Shown here: in pieces, positions 26,891 through 36,573 of the stretch
Position numbering within the stretch: position 1 is the first letter of the stretch
Layout of the letters: each line of letters starts with the position of its first letter
Assembly (NCBI RefSeq): GCF_036700095.1
Contig: NZ_CP144918.1
Location: 2,295,001-2,359,000 of the forward strand
DNA: 64,000 bases
DNA from: Pelagerythrobacter marensis
Lineage (GTDB): Bacteria; Pseudomonadota; Alphaproteobacteria; Sphingomonadales; Sphingomonadaceae
Direction of reading: 5' to 3'
Translations under genes and position numbers: made by a program
Notes under the pieces: model-generated
Databases searched by the model: none
Told to the model about the DNA's origin: nothing
What the model saw: the letters and a program-made list of their open reading frames with translations, nothing else

Positions 26891-28084
26891 ATGAACCGGA
26901 TTTCCTTACCAATCACCGCTGCACCAGCCGTTCCCATCAGCATCCCCGGCGTTCGGCAGCGTATCACTTCGATCGACGCGCTGCGCGGATTCGTCATTCT
27001 GCTCATGCTTGTCGATCATGCGCGCGAGTTCTTCTACTATCACGCGCAGGTCAGCGACCCGATGGACATAGGTGCGACGGATCCGGCGCTGGCGCTGACG
27101 CGCCTTACCGCGCATCTGTGCGCGCCGGTCTTCGTAGCGCTCACCGGATTGGGAGCTTTTCTCTACGGGGAATCCCGAGGGGGCAAGGCGGCCGCGTCGG
27201 AGTTCCTGCTGAAACGCGGGCTCTTCCTCATCGCGCTCGAACTCACCATCGTGAACTTTGCCTGGACGTTCGATCTGACACCCGCGCGGATCTTCCTCCA
27301 GGTCATCTGGGTCATCGGGCTCTCGATGATCGCGCTGGCAGGCTTGCTGTACCTTCCGCGCCGCTGGCTGGCCGCCTTCGGCGTCGTCATCGTCCTCGGG
27401 CACAATCTGCTCGATCCGATTGCGTTTGCGCCGGGCGAGGCCGGCTACGTGCCGTGGGCCGTGCTGCACGACCGCAGCGTCATAGATCTGCCGTGGGGCG
27501 GCGATGCGCGTACGTCCTACCCGCTCTTGCCGTGGATCGGCGTGATCGCGCTCGGCTATGCTGTCGGCCCCTGGTTTCGAGGCGATCTGTCGTCGGCCGA
27601 CCGGCAGCGGCGGCTCGTGTGGCTGGGCGCCGGCATGCTCGCGCTCTTCGCGATCCTGCGCACGATCAATCATTATGGCGACCCGCTGCCGTGGATGACA
27701 GGCCCGACCTTGCTCCACACCATCCTGAGCTTCCTCAACGTGACCAAGTATCCCCCGTCGGCCGACTTCCTGCTGCTGACGCTGGGCTTGGGGGCGCTGA
27801 TCCTGGCATGGTTCGAGCGCCTCCCGGAAGACGCTACGCGGTGGCTGGTCGTCTTCGGATCCGCGCCGCTCTTCTTCTATATTCTGCATCTCTACCTGCT
27901 GCACCTGCTCAACCTGGCCGCGGCCGCGATCTGGGGACCCGGCGAGGCGGCGCTGTTCAGCCTCTCCAGCGTCGGCGCGCTCTGGGCGCTCGCGGCGGCG
28001 GTGGCGATACCCTGCTGGTTCGCGTGTCGCTGGTTCGGCCAGGTGAAGCGAAGCAGCGGCCGATGGTGGATGCGCTACCTCTAA
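26891..28084 (+). CDS. DUF1624 / heparan-alpha-glucosaminide N-acetyltransferase-like membrane protein
   Basis: This 397-residue polytopic protein from ATG 26891 has about ten membrane segments. It opens with RITSIDALRGFVILLMLVDHARE, the signature of the DUF1624/YeiB/HGSNAT acyltransferase superfamily, whose members move acyl groups across membranes onto sugars. A TTG at 26870 is an alternative start but has no better ribosome binding site. It lies just beyond the mobile-element scar and 89 bp before a TonB receptor on the same strand. Substrate is unknown. Confidence 0.8.
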   Translation: MNRISLPITAAPAVPISIPGVRQRITSIDALRGFVILLMLVDHAREFFYYHAQVSDPMDIGATDPALALTRLTAHLCAPVFVALTGLGAFLYGESRGGKAAASEFLLKRGLFLIALELTIVNFAWTFDLTPARIFLQVIWVIGLSMIALAGLLYLPRRWLAAFGVVIVLGHNLLDPIAFAPGEAGYVPWAVLHDRSVIDLPWGGDARTSYPLLPWIGVIALGYAVGPWFRGDLSSADRQRRLVWLGAGMLALFAILRTINHYGDPLPWMTGPTLLHTILSFLNVTKYPPSADFLLLTLGLGALILAWFERLPEDATRWLVVFGSAPLFFYILHLYLLHLLNLAAAAIWGPGEAALFSLSSVGALWALAAAVAIPCWFACRWFGQVKRSSGRWWMRYL

Positions 28085-28143
28085 CCGCACGCCACCGAGG
28101 ACGGCAGCCTGTTGACAACGCGGCTCTCTTTGATCAGTGCGAA

Positions 28144-28155
28144 ATGATACATCAT
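28144..28155. promoter_or_regulatory. Short palindrome upstream of TonB-dependent receptor
   Basis: ATGAT and ATCAT arms with a 2-bp centre lie 18 bp upstream of the receptor start. The sequence resembles the core of a Fur box (ATGATAATCAT), but the centre is one base longer than the consensus. It may be an iron-responsive operator. Confidence 0.35.
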
Positions 28156-28173
28156 AACCTTTGAGGCATTCCC

Positions 28174-30246
28174 TTGTTGCATCGATCCGTCGCAGCGGCG
28201 CTTCTGCCGCCGGTCCTGCTGTGCGCCAACGCCGCATCCGCCCAGACCGGCGAGGCCGACGCTTCGCCCTCCGAAGAGGGCGTGATCGTGGTGCTCGGCA
28301 CCCGCCAGGCGCAAGCCGATCCGACTCTGTCGTCGGGGACCGTGACCGAGACCATGTCGCAATCGAGCCGCGCGATCGAGCGCGACCTCCTGACCGAAGC
28401 GGGGGTCTACCGGCTGTCCGAGGCGCTGGAACTGGTGAGTGGCGTCAGCAACCAGAACAATCGCGGCGGCGTGATGGACAATTTCGCGATCCGCGGCTTC
28501 CTCGGCTCACCCGATGGCGGCGCCGAGTACTATGTGGACGGGTTCCTCGCGAACCGCGGAATGGCCCCGCCGCGCGATCCGGCGACGACCGAGCGGATCG
28601 AGCTCCTCAAAGGCCCCGCCGGCGCGCTGTTCGGCGACATCGATCCGGCGGGCCGGGTCAACATCGTCAGCAAGACCCCGAGTTTCGAGCCCGCGGCCCA
28701 CGCCATCCTCACCTACGGATCGTTCGACACCCGCCGCGCGGAGGTGGACGTGACCGGTCGCGTGACCTCGACGCTGGCCGCGCGGCTCGTGGTCGCCGCC
28801 GAGGATAGCGACGGGTGGCGAGACCATGTCCCTCTCGAGCGGCGCGTGGTGGCACCCTCGCTCACCTGGCGGCCGAGCGACAGCGTTCGCATCACCTATG
28901 TCGGAGAGATCACGCACTTCGACACGATGTTCGACCGCGGCATGCCGGCCATAGACGGCGATGCCAATGCCCTGCCGCGGGAGAACTTCTACGGCGAGCC
29001 GGGCGACGGGCTAACGCACTTTCGCAACGAGAGGCACCAGTTGACCGGCTTCGCGGAGCTGGATGGCATATGGCGCCTTAACGGCGGGATAGCATGGCGC
29101 ACCGGATCGCTTCGCGGCTTCTCATCCGATCAGTCGCGGCTGGTGGACGGGCGGACGCTCTGGCGACAGCGGCGCTCGCGCGACTTCCTGGTGGAGGATC
29201 TGTCGGCGCGGCTCGAGCTGTCGGCCCGGATCGGCAGCCACCGCCTGAGCGTGGGGGCCAAGGGCTACATACTCGACTACGCCGAACGCTGGATGCGCCG
29301 CAATCCGAGCGCCGAGAACCCTTATGCGATCGACGTGTTCGCCCCTGTCTACGGGGCATCCCCGCCCGAGCTTCTGCCTTTTACCAACAATGACGAGAAC
29401 CGCTGGTCGGGGACCATTTATGCCGAAGACATGTGGGAGGTGAGCGACCGCCTGACGCTGGTGGGCGGCGTGCGACTGGACGCCTATCGCCAGCGCATCG
29501 TCAACAACCGCACGGGCGAAACCGGCCGCGCGATCGACGAGCCCGTCAATTTCCGCATCGGCGGGCGCTATCGGCTCAGCGACGTCGTCGCGCTGCACGC
29601 GAACTGGGGCGAAAGCTTCCTGCTCAATTCGGGCACCGACCGTGACGGGCAGGGCTTCGGCCCCGAACGCGCCGAGGGATGGGAGCTGGGCGGCACCGCA
29701 AGCTGGCCAGGAATCGATCTCGCGCTCACCTGGTTCGACATCCGCAAGCAGGGCATCCTTACCAACGATCCCGTCGATCCGAACTATCTGGCACCTGTGG
29801 GCAGTCTCGACAGCCATGGGATCGAAGTGGACCTGTCGGCGAAGCTCGGACCGCACTGGCAGATCGTCGGCAATTACGCCTGGACCCACGCGCGCGCCGA
29901 CGACAGCAGCTTTGCCACCGACAGCGTGCTCAACGTGCCCGAACATGCCGGCACCTTGTTCGCCGTCGGCGAGTTCGTGAACGAGGCGGGGCGGGGCCTT
30001 ACGGTCAGCGCCGGCTTGAACTACGTCGGCGCGCGCCCGGGCGCGATCGACGCAAGCGGGCTCGTCCTGCCTGCCTATGCCAAGGTCAAGGCTGCGGTGA
30101 CTTACGCTTTCTCGCCCCGGCTGAGCGTCCGTGCGGAAGCCGACAATCTTCTCGACGAGCGGTATGCCCACAGCTCCTACAGCCCTTTGTGGATCTTTCC
30201 CGGCCAGCCCCGGACGGTGCGGGTGTCGCTTCGCATGGGATTCTAG
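28174..30246 (+). CDS. TonB-dependent siderophore-type receptor
   Basis: This 690-residue outer-membrane receptor starts at TTG 28174, eight bases after GAGG. It has a signal peptide (cleavage near ASAQ, about residue 24) and a plug domain with NFAIRGFLGSPDGGAEYYVDG and ERIELLKGPAGALFGDIDPAGRVNIVSKTP, typical of ferric-siderophore receptors. A 22-strand barrel ends in an aromatic-terminated strand (RVSLRMGF). No N-terminal signalling (STN) domain is seen, so it probably does not control a FecI/FecR pair directly. Uptake of a ferric siderophore is the likely role. Confidence 0.9.
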   Translation: MLHRSVAAALLPPVLLCANAASAQTGEADASPSEEGVIVVLGTRQAQADPTLSSGTVTETMSQSSRAIERDLLTEAGVYRLSEALELVSGVSNQNNRGGVMDNFAIRGFLGSPDGGAEYYVDGFLANRGMAPPRDPATTERIELLKGPAGALFGDIDPAGRVNIVSKTPSFEPAAHAILTYGSFDTRRAEVDVTGRVTSTLAARLVVAAEDSDGWRDHVPLERRVVAPSLTWRPSDSVRITYVGEITHFDTMFDRGMPAIDGDANALPRENFYGEPGDGLTHFRNERHQLTGFAELDGIWRLNGGIAWRTGSLRGFSSDQSRLVDGRTLWRQRRSRDFLVEDLSARLELSARIGSHRLSVGAKGYILDYAERWMRRNPSAENPYAIDVFAPVYGASPPELLPFTNNDENRWSGTIYAEDMWEVSDRLTLVGGVRLDAYRQRIVNNRTGETGRAIDEPVNFRIGGRYRLSDVVALHANWGESFLLNSGTDRDGQGFGPERAEGWELGGTASWPGIDLALTWFDIRKQGILTNDPVDPNYLAPVGSLDSHGIEVDLSAKLGPHWQIVGNYAWTHARADDSSFATDSVLNVPEHAGTLFAVGEFVNEAGRGLTVSAGLNYVGARPGAIDASGLVLPAYAKVKAAVTYAFSPRLSVRAEADNLLDERYAHSSYSPLWIFPGQPRTVRVSLRMGF

Positions 30247-30400
30247 GGACGCCCGCCCCGCCGAATTATAGTGGTTCAGGCCGCTGTTCCGCTTGGCTTT
30301 GCAGCCCTCATCGTCTCTGTCGTTCGATCGGCTGGCTTCCATTCAGCCGGGCACTCCGAAAGATCCGCGGCTTCATCCTCGTTCGCCGTGTCGTCGGCGA

Positions 30401-31501
30401 TCAGCGATCCGCGGGCGTCGGAGCTGGCTCCGCAGCGGGCCGTGCCTTGTCCCAAACGATCACGTATCGGCCTCCGGCATCCTTGAGCGCCAGGCCCTTG
30501 CGATTAAGCTCGCCTCGCAGCGTCGCGACCGCATTGTCCCGGCTGAAAGTTCCGGAAACCGCGATACTCGCCATGTCCGGGCTATCGAGCGTGAAGTTCC
30601 TGCCGGTGAGCGTTTCCACTTCCGCAACCACGCGGTCCAGCCTTGCGCTGTCGAATTCGAGCCTCGGCGGTGCGGTTCGGGAGCGGTCGCGCCTACCTTC
30701 GGCACGGTCGGCCGACGGCGCTTGGGCACCATACTGCCTCCGCGGCATTGGCGACCCGCCCAGGTCCGCTTTCGTCAGGGTCAGTTTCGACTTGGCCGGG
30801 TCATAGACCGCCGTATCGCCCGATGTCAGCTCGAGGTCTCGAAAGCCTTCTCCCGTAAGGCGGACCGATCCTTCGTTCAGTTTCACGCGGGTGCGTTCCC
30901 GGTCGTGTGCGACTTCGAACCGCGTGCCCGTGACCACCACGGTCACTTCCCCCGCTTCGACGGAAAACCGGGTCCCGTTCGTGCGCACATCGAACGCCGC
31001 CGTACCCTTCATAAGGCGCACCGAACGGGCATCGTCCTCCGACAGGACGAATATTCGCGAGTTCGGAGCGAGGGCGATCTGCGAGCCGTCCTTCATGGCG
31101 ATCTGTTCGGCTTCGCCAGTGGCTACATATTCCAAGTAAGCCGGGCGATCGGGCGGCAGAACCACGACCAGGGCGGCAATTGCAGCCGCAACTGCGGCCG
31201 CTGCGCCGAACCCGCCGAGCGTCAGCGGTCGAAAAACGTTACCGATGAGATCCGCGAACCGAGGCTGGACCCGCTGGTTGGGCACCGCATATTCGGGCGC
31301 GCGGTCCCAGGCCTCGAGGGCGAGATCCAGCGCGGCAACGTGCCGCACGTCCATTCGCAGCCAGTCGTCGAGTTCACGCTTGCGCGCCGGCGTCAGTTCG
31401 CCCGTCTGGATGCGGTTCACCCAGCGCGCGGCTTCGTTCACGATCTGCCGGTCTTCGGGCCCCATTTCCGGTGCTGTCGCGGGTCTCAGCATGGGCGGCA
31501 T
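30401..31501 (-). CDS. fecR: FecR-type anti-sigma factor
   Basis: This 366-residue protein has an N-terminal cytoplasmic DUF4880-like segment (EAARWVNRIQTGELTPARKRELDDWL) and one membrane helix (about residues 95-115). A periplasmic FecR domain follows (AEQIAMKDGSQIALAPNSRIFV ... GTAAFDV). The C-terminal STN-like part includes LDSPDMASIAVSGTFS. It regulates the ECF sigma factor encoded 19 bp upstream in response to a TonB receptor. The natural target is the divergent receptor gene at 32176. Confidence 0.9.
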   Translation of the reverse strand: MPPMLRPATAPEMGPEDRQIVNEAARWVNRIQTGELTPARKRELDDWLRMDVRHVAALDLALEAWDRAPEYAVPNQRVQPRFADLIGNVFRPLTLGGFGAAAAVAAAIAALVVVLPPDRPAYLEYVATGEAEQIAMKDGSQIALAPNSRIFVLSEDDARSVRLMKGTAAFDVRTNGTRFSVEAGEVTVVVTGTRFEVAHDRERTRVKLNEGSVRLTGEGFRDLELTSGDTAVYDPAKSKLTLTKADLGGSPMPRRQYGAQAPSADRAEGRRDRSRTAPPRLEFDSARLDRVVAEVETLTGRNFTLDSPDMASIAVSGTFSRDNAVATLRGELNRKGLALKDAGGRYVIVWDKARPAAEPAPTPADR

Positions 31502-31520
31502 CTGCCCTGTTCCGGCATGA

Positions 31521-32111
31521 TCACCACGACGGGTCGTCCGATCGGGCCAGATCTCGCGAAATCTTGACCAGCGCCCGTTCTATCAGGTGGCTCACCTGTT
31601 TCGAGGTGAGGCCGAGCTTCTTTCCGATGTCCGCGTGTGACAGGCCGTGTACGCGCGCCTGCACGAGCGCCTCGCTCTCTCTTGTGTCCAGCCGCGCGAG
31701 CGAACCTTCCACATCGGCCACGCGCGCCCGGGAGAGCGCGATCCTTTCCGGATCGAACGCGTTGTCGTCAATCAGGTACAAATGGTCATCCAATCCAACA
31801 TGCCGATCCGAATTGCGGGCATTTTTGCGCCGAAAGCTATCGATCAGAATGTTTGACGCAACCCGCGTCAGAAATCCGCGCCAATCGCGAATTTGGGATC
31901 GTTTTTCCGCATCGAGCGCCAGCACCCGGGCCCATACTTCCTGGATGTAGTCGTCGCATTCGTGGTCATTCTTGAGCCGCTTCGACAGATAACGCCGCAA
32001 AAGCAAGCTATTAGCCTCGAAAGTGACCTCGTCGCGCCACGGCGTGCCGGTAGCAGCGGTGTCTCGCTCTTCGTGGAGAAGGGCCCCCGTATCCTTTTTT
32101 TTCGTGGTCAC
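31521..32111 (-). CDS. fecI: FecI-type ECF sigma factor
   Basis: This 196-residue sigma-70 family protein has region 2 (LRRYLSKRLKNDHECDDYIQEVWARVL ... SNILIDSFRRK) and region 4 (LARLDTRESEALVQARVHGLSHADIGKKLGLTSKQVSHLIERAL). It starts at GTG 32111. Codons 4-6 contain a run of eight A residues that could cause frame slippage at low frequency. It is divergent from the TonB receptor at 32176 with 64 bp between, so it is expected to drive that promoter when released by FecR. Confidence 0.92.
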   Translation of the reverse strand: MTTKKKDTGALLHEERDTAATGTPWRDEVTFEANSLLLRRYLSKRLKNDHECDDYIQEVWARVLALDAEKRSQIRDWRGFLTRVASNILIDSFRRKNARNSDRHVGLDDHLYLIDDNAFDPERIALSRARVADVEGSLARLDTRESEALVQARVHGLSHADIGKKLGLTSKQVSHLIERALVKISRDLARSDDPSW

Positions 32112-32175
32112 GCCGGAATTGCCCTGCGGCTTGCGTCAAGTCGGTTGGATCGAACCACTAAGGGGAATTTACGGC

Positions 32176-35100
32176 ATGCGAGTTACAGGCAGAATGGCAG
32201 CTTTTCTGGTGGGCACGGCGTTTGTCGGGGCGCTTCCAGCCGCGCCGCTGATGGCGCAGGAAACCGCTGCGGCAAGCCTGGAGGGCGTCGTCGTGGACGA
32301 GGACGGCCTTGCCGTTCGCGGTGCAACCATCACTCTGCGCGATACCCAAACCAATGCGAGCCAGGTCGCTCTTTCGGACAGCCAGGGGCGCTTTTCGGAA
32401 ACCGCGCTGGTCGCAGGACGCACCTACGAGGTCACCGCCCGCGGACCCGAAGGGAAGCGCACCGAGCCGCAGACCGTGACCGTTTCTGCAGGGAGCAACC
32501 CGGAACTGCGCCTAGCTTATGAGGTCGGCATTGTCGTGACCGGCTCCTTCGCCGGGAGCCTCGAGCGTTCGCTCGACACCAAGCGCCGGGCGGCAACCAT
32601 CTCCGACGCGGTCGTCGCGGCGGATATCGGCAAGCTGCCCGCAGCCAATGTCGCGGAGGCTCTGCAGCGCGTCCCCGGCGTCACGATCGTGCGCGAGGCG
32701 GGCGAGGGCCAGTTCATCAGCGTACGCGGTCTCGGTCCGAACTTCCAGGTGGTGACGCTCAACGGCATGCCGCTGGCCTACAACGAGAATATCCGCAATT
32801 CGGGCCAGTCCGGGCGCCAGTTCCGCCTGCGTGTGCTGCCCGCCGACCTCATCGACGGGATCGTCGTGACCAAGGCACCTACGGCTGACATGGTCGAAGG
32901 CGGCATCGGTTCCAACGCCGACATCCGCTACATCCAGCCGCTCGAGCGCGACTCTTTCGTCGGCATCAATGTGGCAGGCAATTACGTAGAGCGCGCGGAT
33001 GCCTTTGCGCCCGAAGGATCGCTTTCGGCCGCCTGGCGCAACCAGGATCGCACGTTTGGGGCGTTTGCAGGCGTTTCCTATTCCGAGCGCGAAGTGCAGT
33101 TCGAGCGGCTGCGCTATGGCTGGACGGACGCCGAGATCGACGGCCTGGGCACGGTCCGCAGCCCGGGCGATATCCAGCCCTATCTGGAACAGGAGGAGCG
33201 GCAGCGCATCAGCGCGGTAGCGGGCCTCGAGTGGCAGCCGGGCCCGGACGTCACCCTAAGCCTGGGCGGCCTCTATTCGGTATTCAACAATGCGGTCACC
33301 GAACGGCGCCTGACCTATTACATCCCGAGCGAGCTGGAGCGGCTCGATCTTTCGACCGCAGTGGTCGAGGAGGGCCGACTGGTCGCGGGCACCATCAACG
33401 GTGCGCGCATCCGCAATTACACCGAGTTCATGGACCAGTCTCACGAGAACTTCCAGCTCAACGGATCGGTCGAGTGGGCGCTCGGGGATTGGACCATCAC
33501 CCCGCGGGTGAGCTACGCCGAAGCGCGCAGCGACCTCGATACGCCGATCTCGCGCGTCGAATATCGCACCGCGAGGGGCGCAGGCGGCAACCTGACCTTC
33601 GACGTCAGCGGCGATATCGCGAACAAGGCCCGTATTCCCGCGCTCGTCACCGATCTCGATCTGACCGATCCCGCCGCAGTCCCGTATTATCGTTTCCGCA
33701 TCCGGCCGATCAATTCGCGCGACGACGATACGACCGCAATTCTCGACATTTCTCGCCGGCTCGACGCCGATCTTGGCGGGCTGTTTCTGACCGAACTCCG
33801 CTTCGGCGGGCAATATTCGGATCGTTCGCGCGACTATCAGCGCCGCGACCGCGACCTGCGCGACAGCCTGCGGCCCGGCTTCTCGCCCGACGATCCGGAA
33901 TTCCTCGGCACGCTTGTCCCGGGCAATGCGTTCGATCAGTCGATCGACCGGTTCCAGCGCTGGACGAGCGCGGATATCGGCCGCTTCGGCGAGGCCTTTT
34001 TCGTCGATGGGGAATTCGACGGAGCCGCGCCGAGCGCCTACGACCTCGAACCGACTGCCAGCGACTTGCGCAATTCCTACCGGATCGGCGAAGAGATCTG
34101 GGCAGCCTATGGCAGGTTCGATTTCGAAAGCGTGTTCGGCGATGTGCCGGTCTACGGAAATATCGGCGTACGGTACGTCGCCACCGACACGACCGTCGAC
34201 GGCACGCAGGTGGTCGCGGTCACCGACGATCAAGACAATGTGACGACCGAAACCTCGCCCGCCCGGTTCGAATCGTCCTATTCGAAATGGCTGCCGAGCT
34301 TCAACGCCAATTTCGAGCTGAGCCGGGACGTGCTGCTGAGGCTCGCGGTATCCAGGACGATGACGCGTCCTTCGCTTTCGGAGCTGCGCAACTCGATCAA
34401 CACCAACAGCTCGACCGTGTCCGAGATCTTCATCAACGGCGCGGCCGCGCTCGACGATCCGACGCTCGAACTGACGGCAAGCGCGGGCAATCCCGACCTG
34501 AAGCCTTACACCTCGTGGAATGCCGACGCTTCGCTCGAATGGTATTTCAACGAGTTCGGTGCCTTCACCGTCGCGGCCTTCCACAAGAGCGTTTCAGACT
34601 ACATCGCGAGCGACGTCGAACTGCGCACGCTTCCGTTCGCGGTCCAGGACGGATCGACCCTGCCGGTCGACGTGCTGGTCTCGACCCCCGTCAACGTGGG
34701 CGATGCCACCATTACGGGGCTGGAATTCGGCTTCACCGGCAAGCTCGATTCGGGCTTCGGGGTGACGGCCACCGCCACCTTCGCCAGCACCAATCTGGAA
34801 CTCGACAAGGAGGGGCAGGGCTTCGTTTCGGCGCGCGTGCAGGGTGTTTCCGATACCAGCTTCTCGATCACGCCGTTCTTTCAGAAGGGCCCGTTCGAAC
34901 TCAATGTGAGCTACACCTACCGCGGCGACTATCTCACCGACACTGGAGCCACGGTCACCTCGCGCCCGACCGAAGAGGACACGTCGCCTTTCTTCCAGAA
35001 GGGTTTCGGCGTCGTCGATCTCGGCGCGCAGTTCGAATTCACCGACAATGTCGAACTCTATCTGCAGGCGGTGAACATCCTGAACGACCGGCAGGTCTCG

Positions 35101-35181
35101 TTCCAGGGGAGCGAGAAGGAGGTCGCCCAGATCCATACCTTCGGCCGCACCTTCAACTTCGGCGTGCGCGCCCGGTTCTGA
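32176..35181 (+). CDS. TonB-dependent receptor with N-terminal carboxypeptidase-regulatory-like domain
   Basis: This 1001-residue receptor from ATG 32176 has an AAGGGG ribosome binding site and a signal peptide ending near LMAQ. An N-terminal CarboxypepD_reg-like fold follows (ASLEGVVVDEDGLAVRGATITL). The plug (AANVAEALQRVPGVTIVREAGEGQFISVRGLG) and a large barrel ending VRARF complete it. This architecture is common in Sphingomonadales receptors for carbohydrates and other nutrients. Its divergent FecI/FecR pair is its likely regulator. The PHP-domain hydrolase 65 bp downstream may act on the imported substrate. Confidence 0.92.
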   Translation: MRVTGRMAAFLVGTAFVGALPAAPLMAQETAAASLEGVVVDEDGLAVRGATITLRDTQTNASQVALSDSQGRFSETALVAGRTYEVTARGPEGKRTEPQTVTVSAGSNPELRLAYEVGIVVTGSFAGSLERSLDTKRRAATISDAVVAADIGKLPAANVAEALQRVPGVTIVREAGEGQFISVRGLGPNFQVVTLNGMPLAYNENIRNSGQSGRQFRLRVLPADLIDGIVVTKAPTADMVEGGIGSNADIRYIQPLERDSFVGINVAGNYVERADAFAPEGSLSAAWRNQDRTFGAFAGVSYSEREVQFERLRYGWTDAEIDGLGTVRSPGDIQPYLEQEERQRISAVAGLEWQPGPDVTLSLGGLYSVFNNAVTERRLTYYIPSELERLDLSTAVVEEGRLVAGTINGARIRNYTEFMDQSHENFQLNGSVEWALGDWTITPRVSYAEARSDLDTPISRVEYRTARGAGGNLTFDVSGDIANKARIPALVTDLDLTDPAAVPYYRFRIRPINSRDDDTTAILDISRRLDADLGGLFLTELRFGGQYSDRSRDYQRRDRDLRDSLRPGFSPDDPEFLGTLVPGNAFDQSIDRFQRWTSADIGRFGEAFFVDGEFDGAAPSAYDLEPTASDLRNSYRIGEEIWAAYGRFDFESVFGDVPVYGNIGVRYVATDTTVDGTQVVAVTDDQDNVTTETSPARFESSYSKWLPSFNANFELSRDVLLRLAVSRTMTRPSLSELRNSINTNSSTVSEIFINGAAALDDPTLELTASAGNPDLKPYTSWNADASLEWYFNEFGAFTVAAFHKSVSDYIASDVELRTLPFAVQDGSTLPVDVLVSTPVNVGDATITGLEFGFTGKLDSGFGVTATATFASTNLELDKEGQGFVSARVQGVSDTSFSITPFFQKGPFELNVSYTYRGDYLTDTGATVTSRPTEEDTSPFFQKGFGVVDLGAQFEFTDNVELYLQAVNILNDRQVSFQGSEKEVAQIHTFGRTFNFGVRARF

Positions 35182-35246
35182 CATCGTGAAAATGCGGCTG
35201 GCGGCGCTCTTTCGCGCGTCGCCGGCCGCGACAGGAGCTACGTGCA

Positions 35247-36392
35247 ATGCGATTTGGATGTTTTCTCCTCGCGGCCCTGATCGGCCCGGCCGTCGCGCAG
35301 CCTGCGTCGTTCGAGGCAGGACGACTTGCGCAAGGCGAGGGCGAATGGCTGGCGGGGGATCTGCATTCGCATTCGCGCCACAGCGAGGATTCCTCGAACC
35401 ACCCGATCCGGGCAATGCAGGAATTCGCCGCGCGCCACGGCCTCGATTTCCTGCTGATTTCCGATCACGACAACCATGTCGGCGGAGCGACCGCGCAGCA
35501 CACCTGGGTGGATCCCGAATTCGCCTCCGACGAGATCGTGATGCTCTATGGCGCCGAACTCACGGCCGAACGCGGGCACATCAATACGATGAGCTGTGCG
35601 CCCTACGATCATCAGCGGCTCTACGACCTGCGCGACGCTCTCGATATCCAGATACAGGCGGCGGCCAGGGACATGGGCGTACAGCTGTCGGCCAATCATC
35701 CCGCCGGCAAGGATGCGTTCAGCTTCTCCTACGACATGGTCGCCTCGGTCGAGGTCTGGAATTCAGCCTTTTTTGAGGACAAGCAGGCCGCGCTCATGCT
35801 GTGGGACGATCTGCTCAAGTCGGGCAGGATGGTCACCGGCATCGGCGGAAGCGACAGCCATCACGGGATCCGCGCGAATGGCGATCGCAGCACCCCGCGC
35901 GCGCTCGAGGCGCTGACCACCAACCTCGGCACCCCGACGACCTGGGTGCTCGCACAGGCTCGCGATTGTGCGTCGGTGCTCCGCGCGATCGACCGCGGGC
36001 GGGTCTCGATCAGCGCCAACCCTTACGCTCCGCGCGTCGAACTGGCTGCCGATACCGATGGCGATGGGGCAATCGACATGCTGATGGGCGACAACCGGGC
36101 GGCGACGGGCCAGGAAATATCGTTCACCGTCCGCCTCGCCGGCGGCGACCTCGCCGACGCCGCCTATTCGATCGCCATCGTCAAGAACGGCCATCCGTTC
36201 AGGACGCTGGAGCTCGTCGGAGCCCGGTCGCTGACCTTCGCCGACACGACGGAGCCGGGCAAGCGATCCTATTATCGCGTCGAGGTGCTCGGCCCCGTTC
36301 CGGACCATCCCTCCGTGCCCTACCAGAAGAGCGTCGCGGGGCAGACGGTGGCGCTTTCGAACCCGCTCTTCTTCAACTTCGACGGCGGCTGA
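35247..36392 (+). CDS. Secreted CehA/McbA-family PHP-domain metallohydrolase
   Basis: This 381-residue protein has a signal peptide (MRFGCFLLAALIGPAVAQ) and a PHP domain. Metal-binding motifs are visible: GDLHSHSRHSED, LLISDHDNH, GAELTAERGHINTM, LSANHPAGKD and GGSDSHHG. These match CehA/McbA-type enzymes, which hydrolyse phosphate or other esters outside the cytoplasm. The C-terminal part is a beta-sandwich-like extension. It is probably in one operon with the preceding TonB receptor, suggesting that an ester-linked nutrient is processed in the periplasm. Confidence 0.85.
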   Translation: MRFGCFLLAALIGPAVAQPASFEAGRLAQGEGEWLAGDLHSHSRHSEDSSNHPIRAMQEFAARHGLDFLLISDHDNHVGGATAQHTWVDPEFASDEIVMLYGAELTAERGHINTMSCAPYDHQRLYDLRDALDIQIQAAARDMGVQLSANHPAGKDAFSFSYDMVASVEVWNSAFFEDKQAALMLWDDLLKSGRMVTGIGGSDSHHGIRANGDRSTPRALEALTTNLGTPTTWVLAQARDCASVLRAIDRGRVSISANPYAPRVELAADTDGDGAIDMLMGDNRAATGQEISFTVRLAGGDLADAAYSIAIVKNGHPFRTLELVGARSLTFADTTEPGKRSYYRVEVLGPVPDHPSVPYQKSVAGQTVALSNPLFFNFDGG

Positions 36393-36560
36393 GCGACCGG
36401 GTTCGCTTCGAAACAGCATCGGCCAAGGAGATTGGCGAGGCCGGGTTCGACCTGATCACAATGTTCGACTGCCTCCACGACATGGGGCCCCCGCAGCTGT
36501 GCGGAGCACGTGAGCGGCCTCCTCAAGGATGACGGAACGTGGATGCTCGTGGAGCCGGAT
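36393..36560 (+). pseudogene. Remnant of a class I SAM-dependent methyltransferase
   Basis: The sequence directly after the hydrolase stop encodes DRVRFETASAKEIGEAGFDLITMFDCLHDMG and, after a frame change near 36495, LKDDGTWMLVEP. This is the recognisable middle of a SAM-dependent methyltransferase. Both ends are missing, so it is a decayed fragment. Confidence 0.6.
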
Positions 36561-36573
36561 GGCCGATGCCGCT

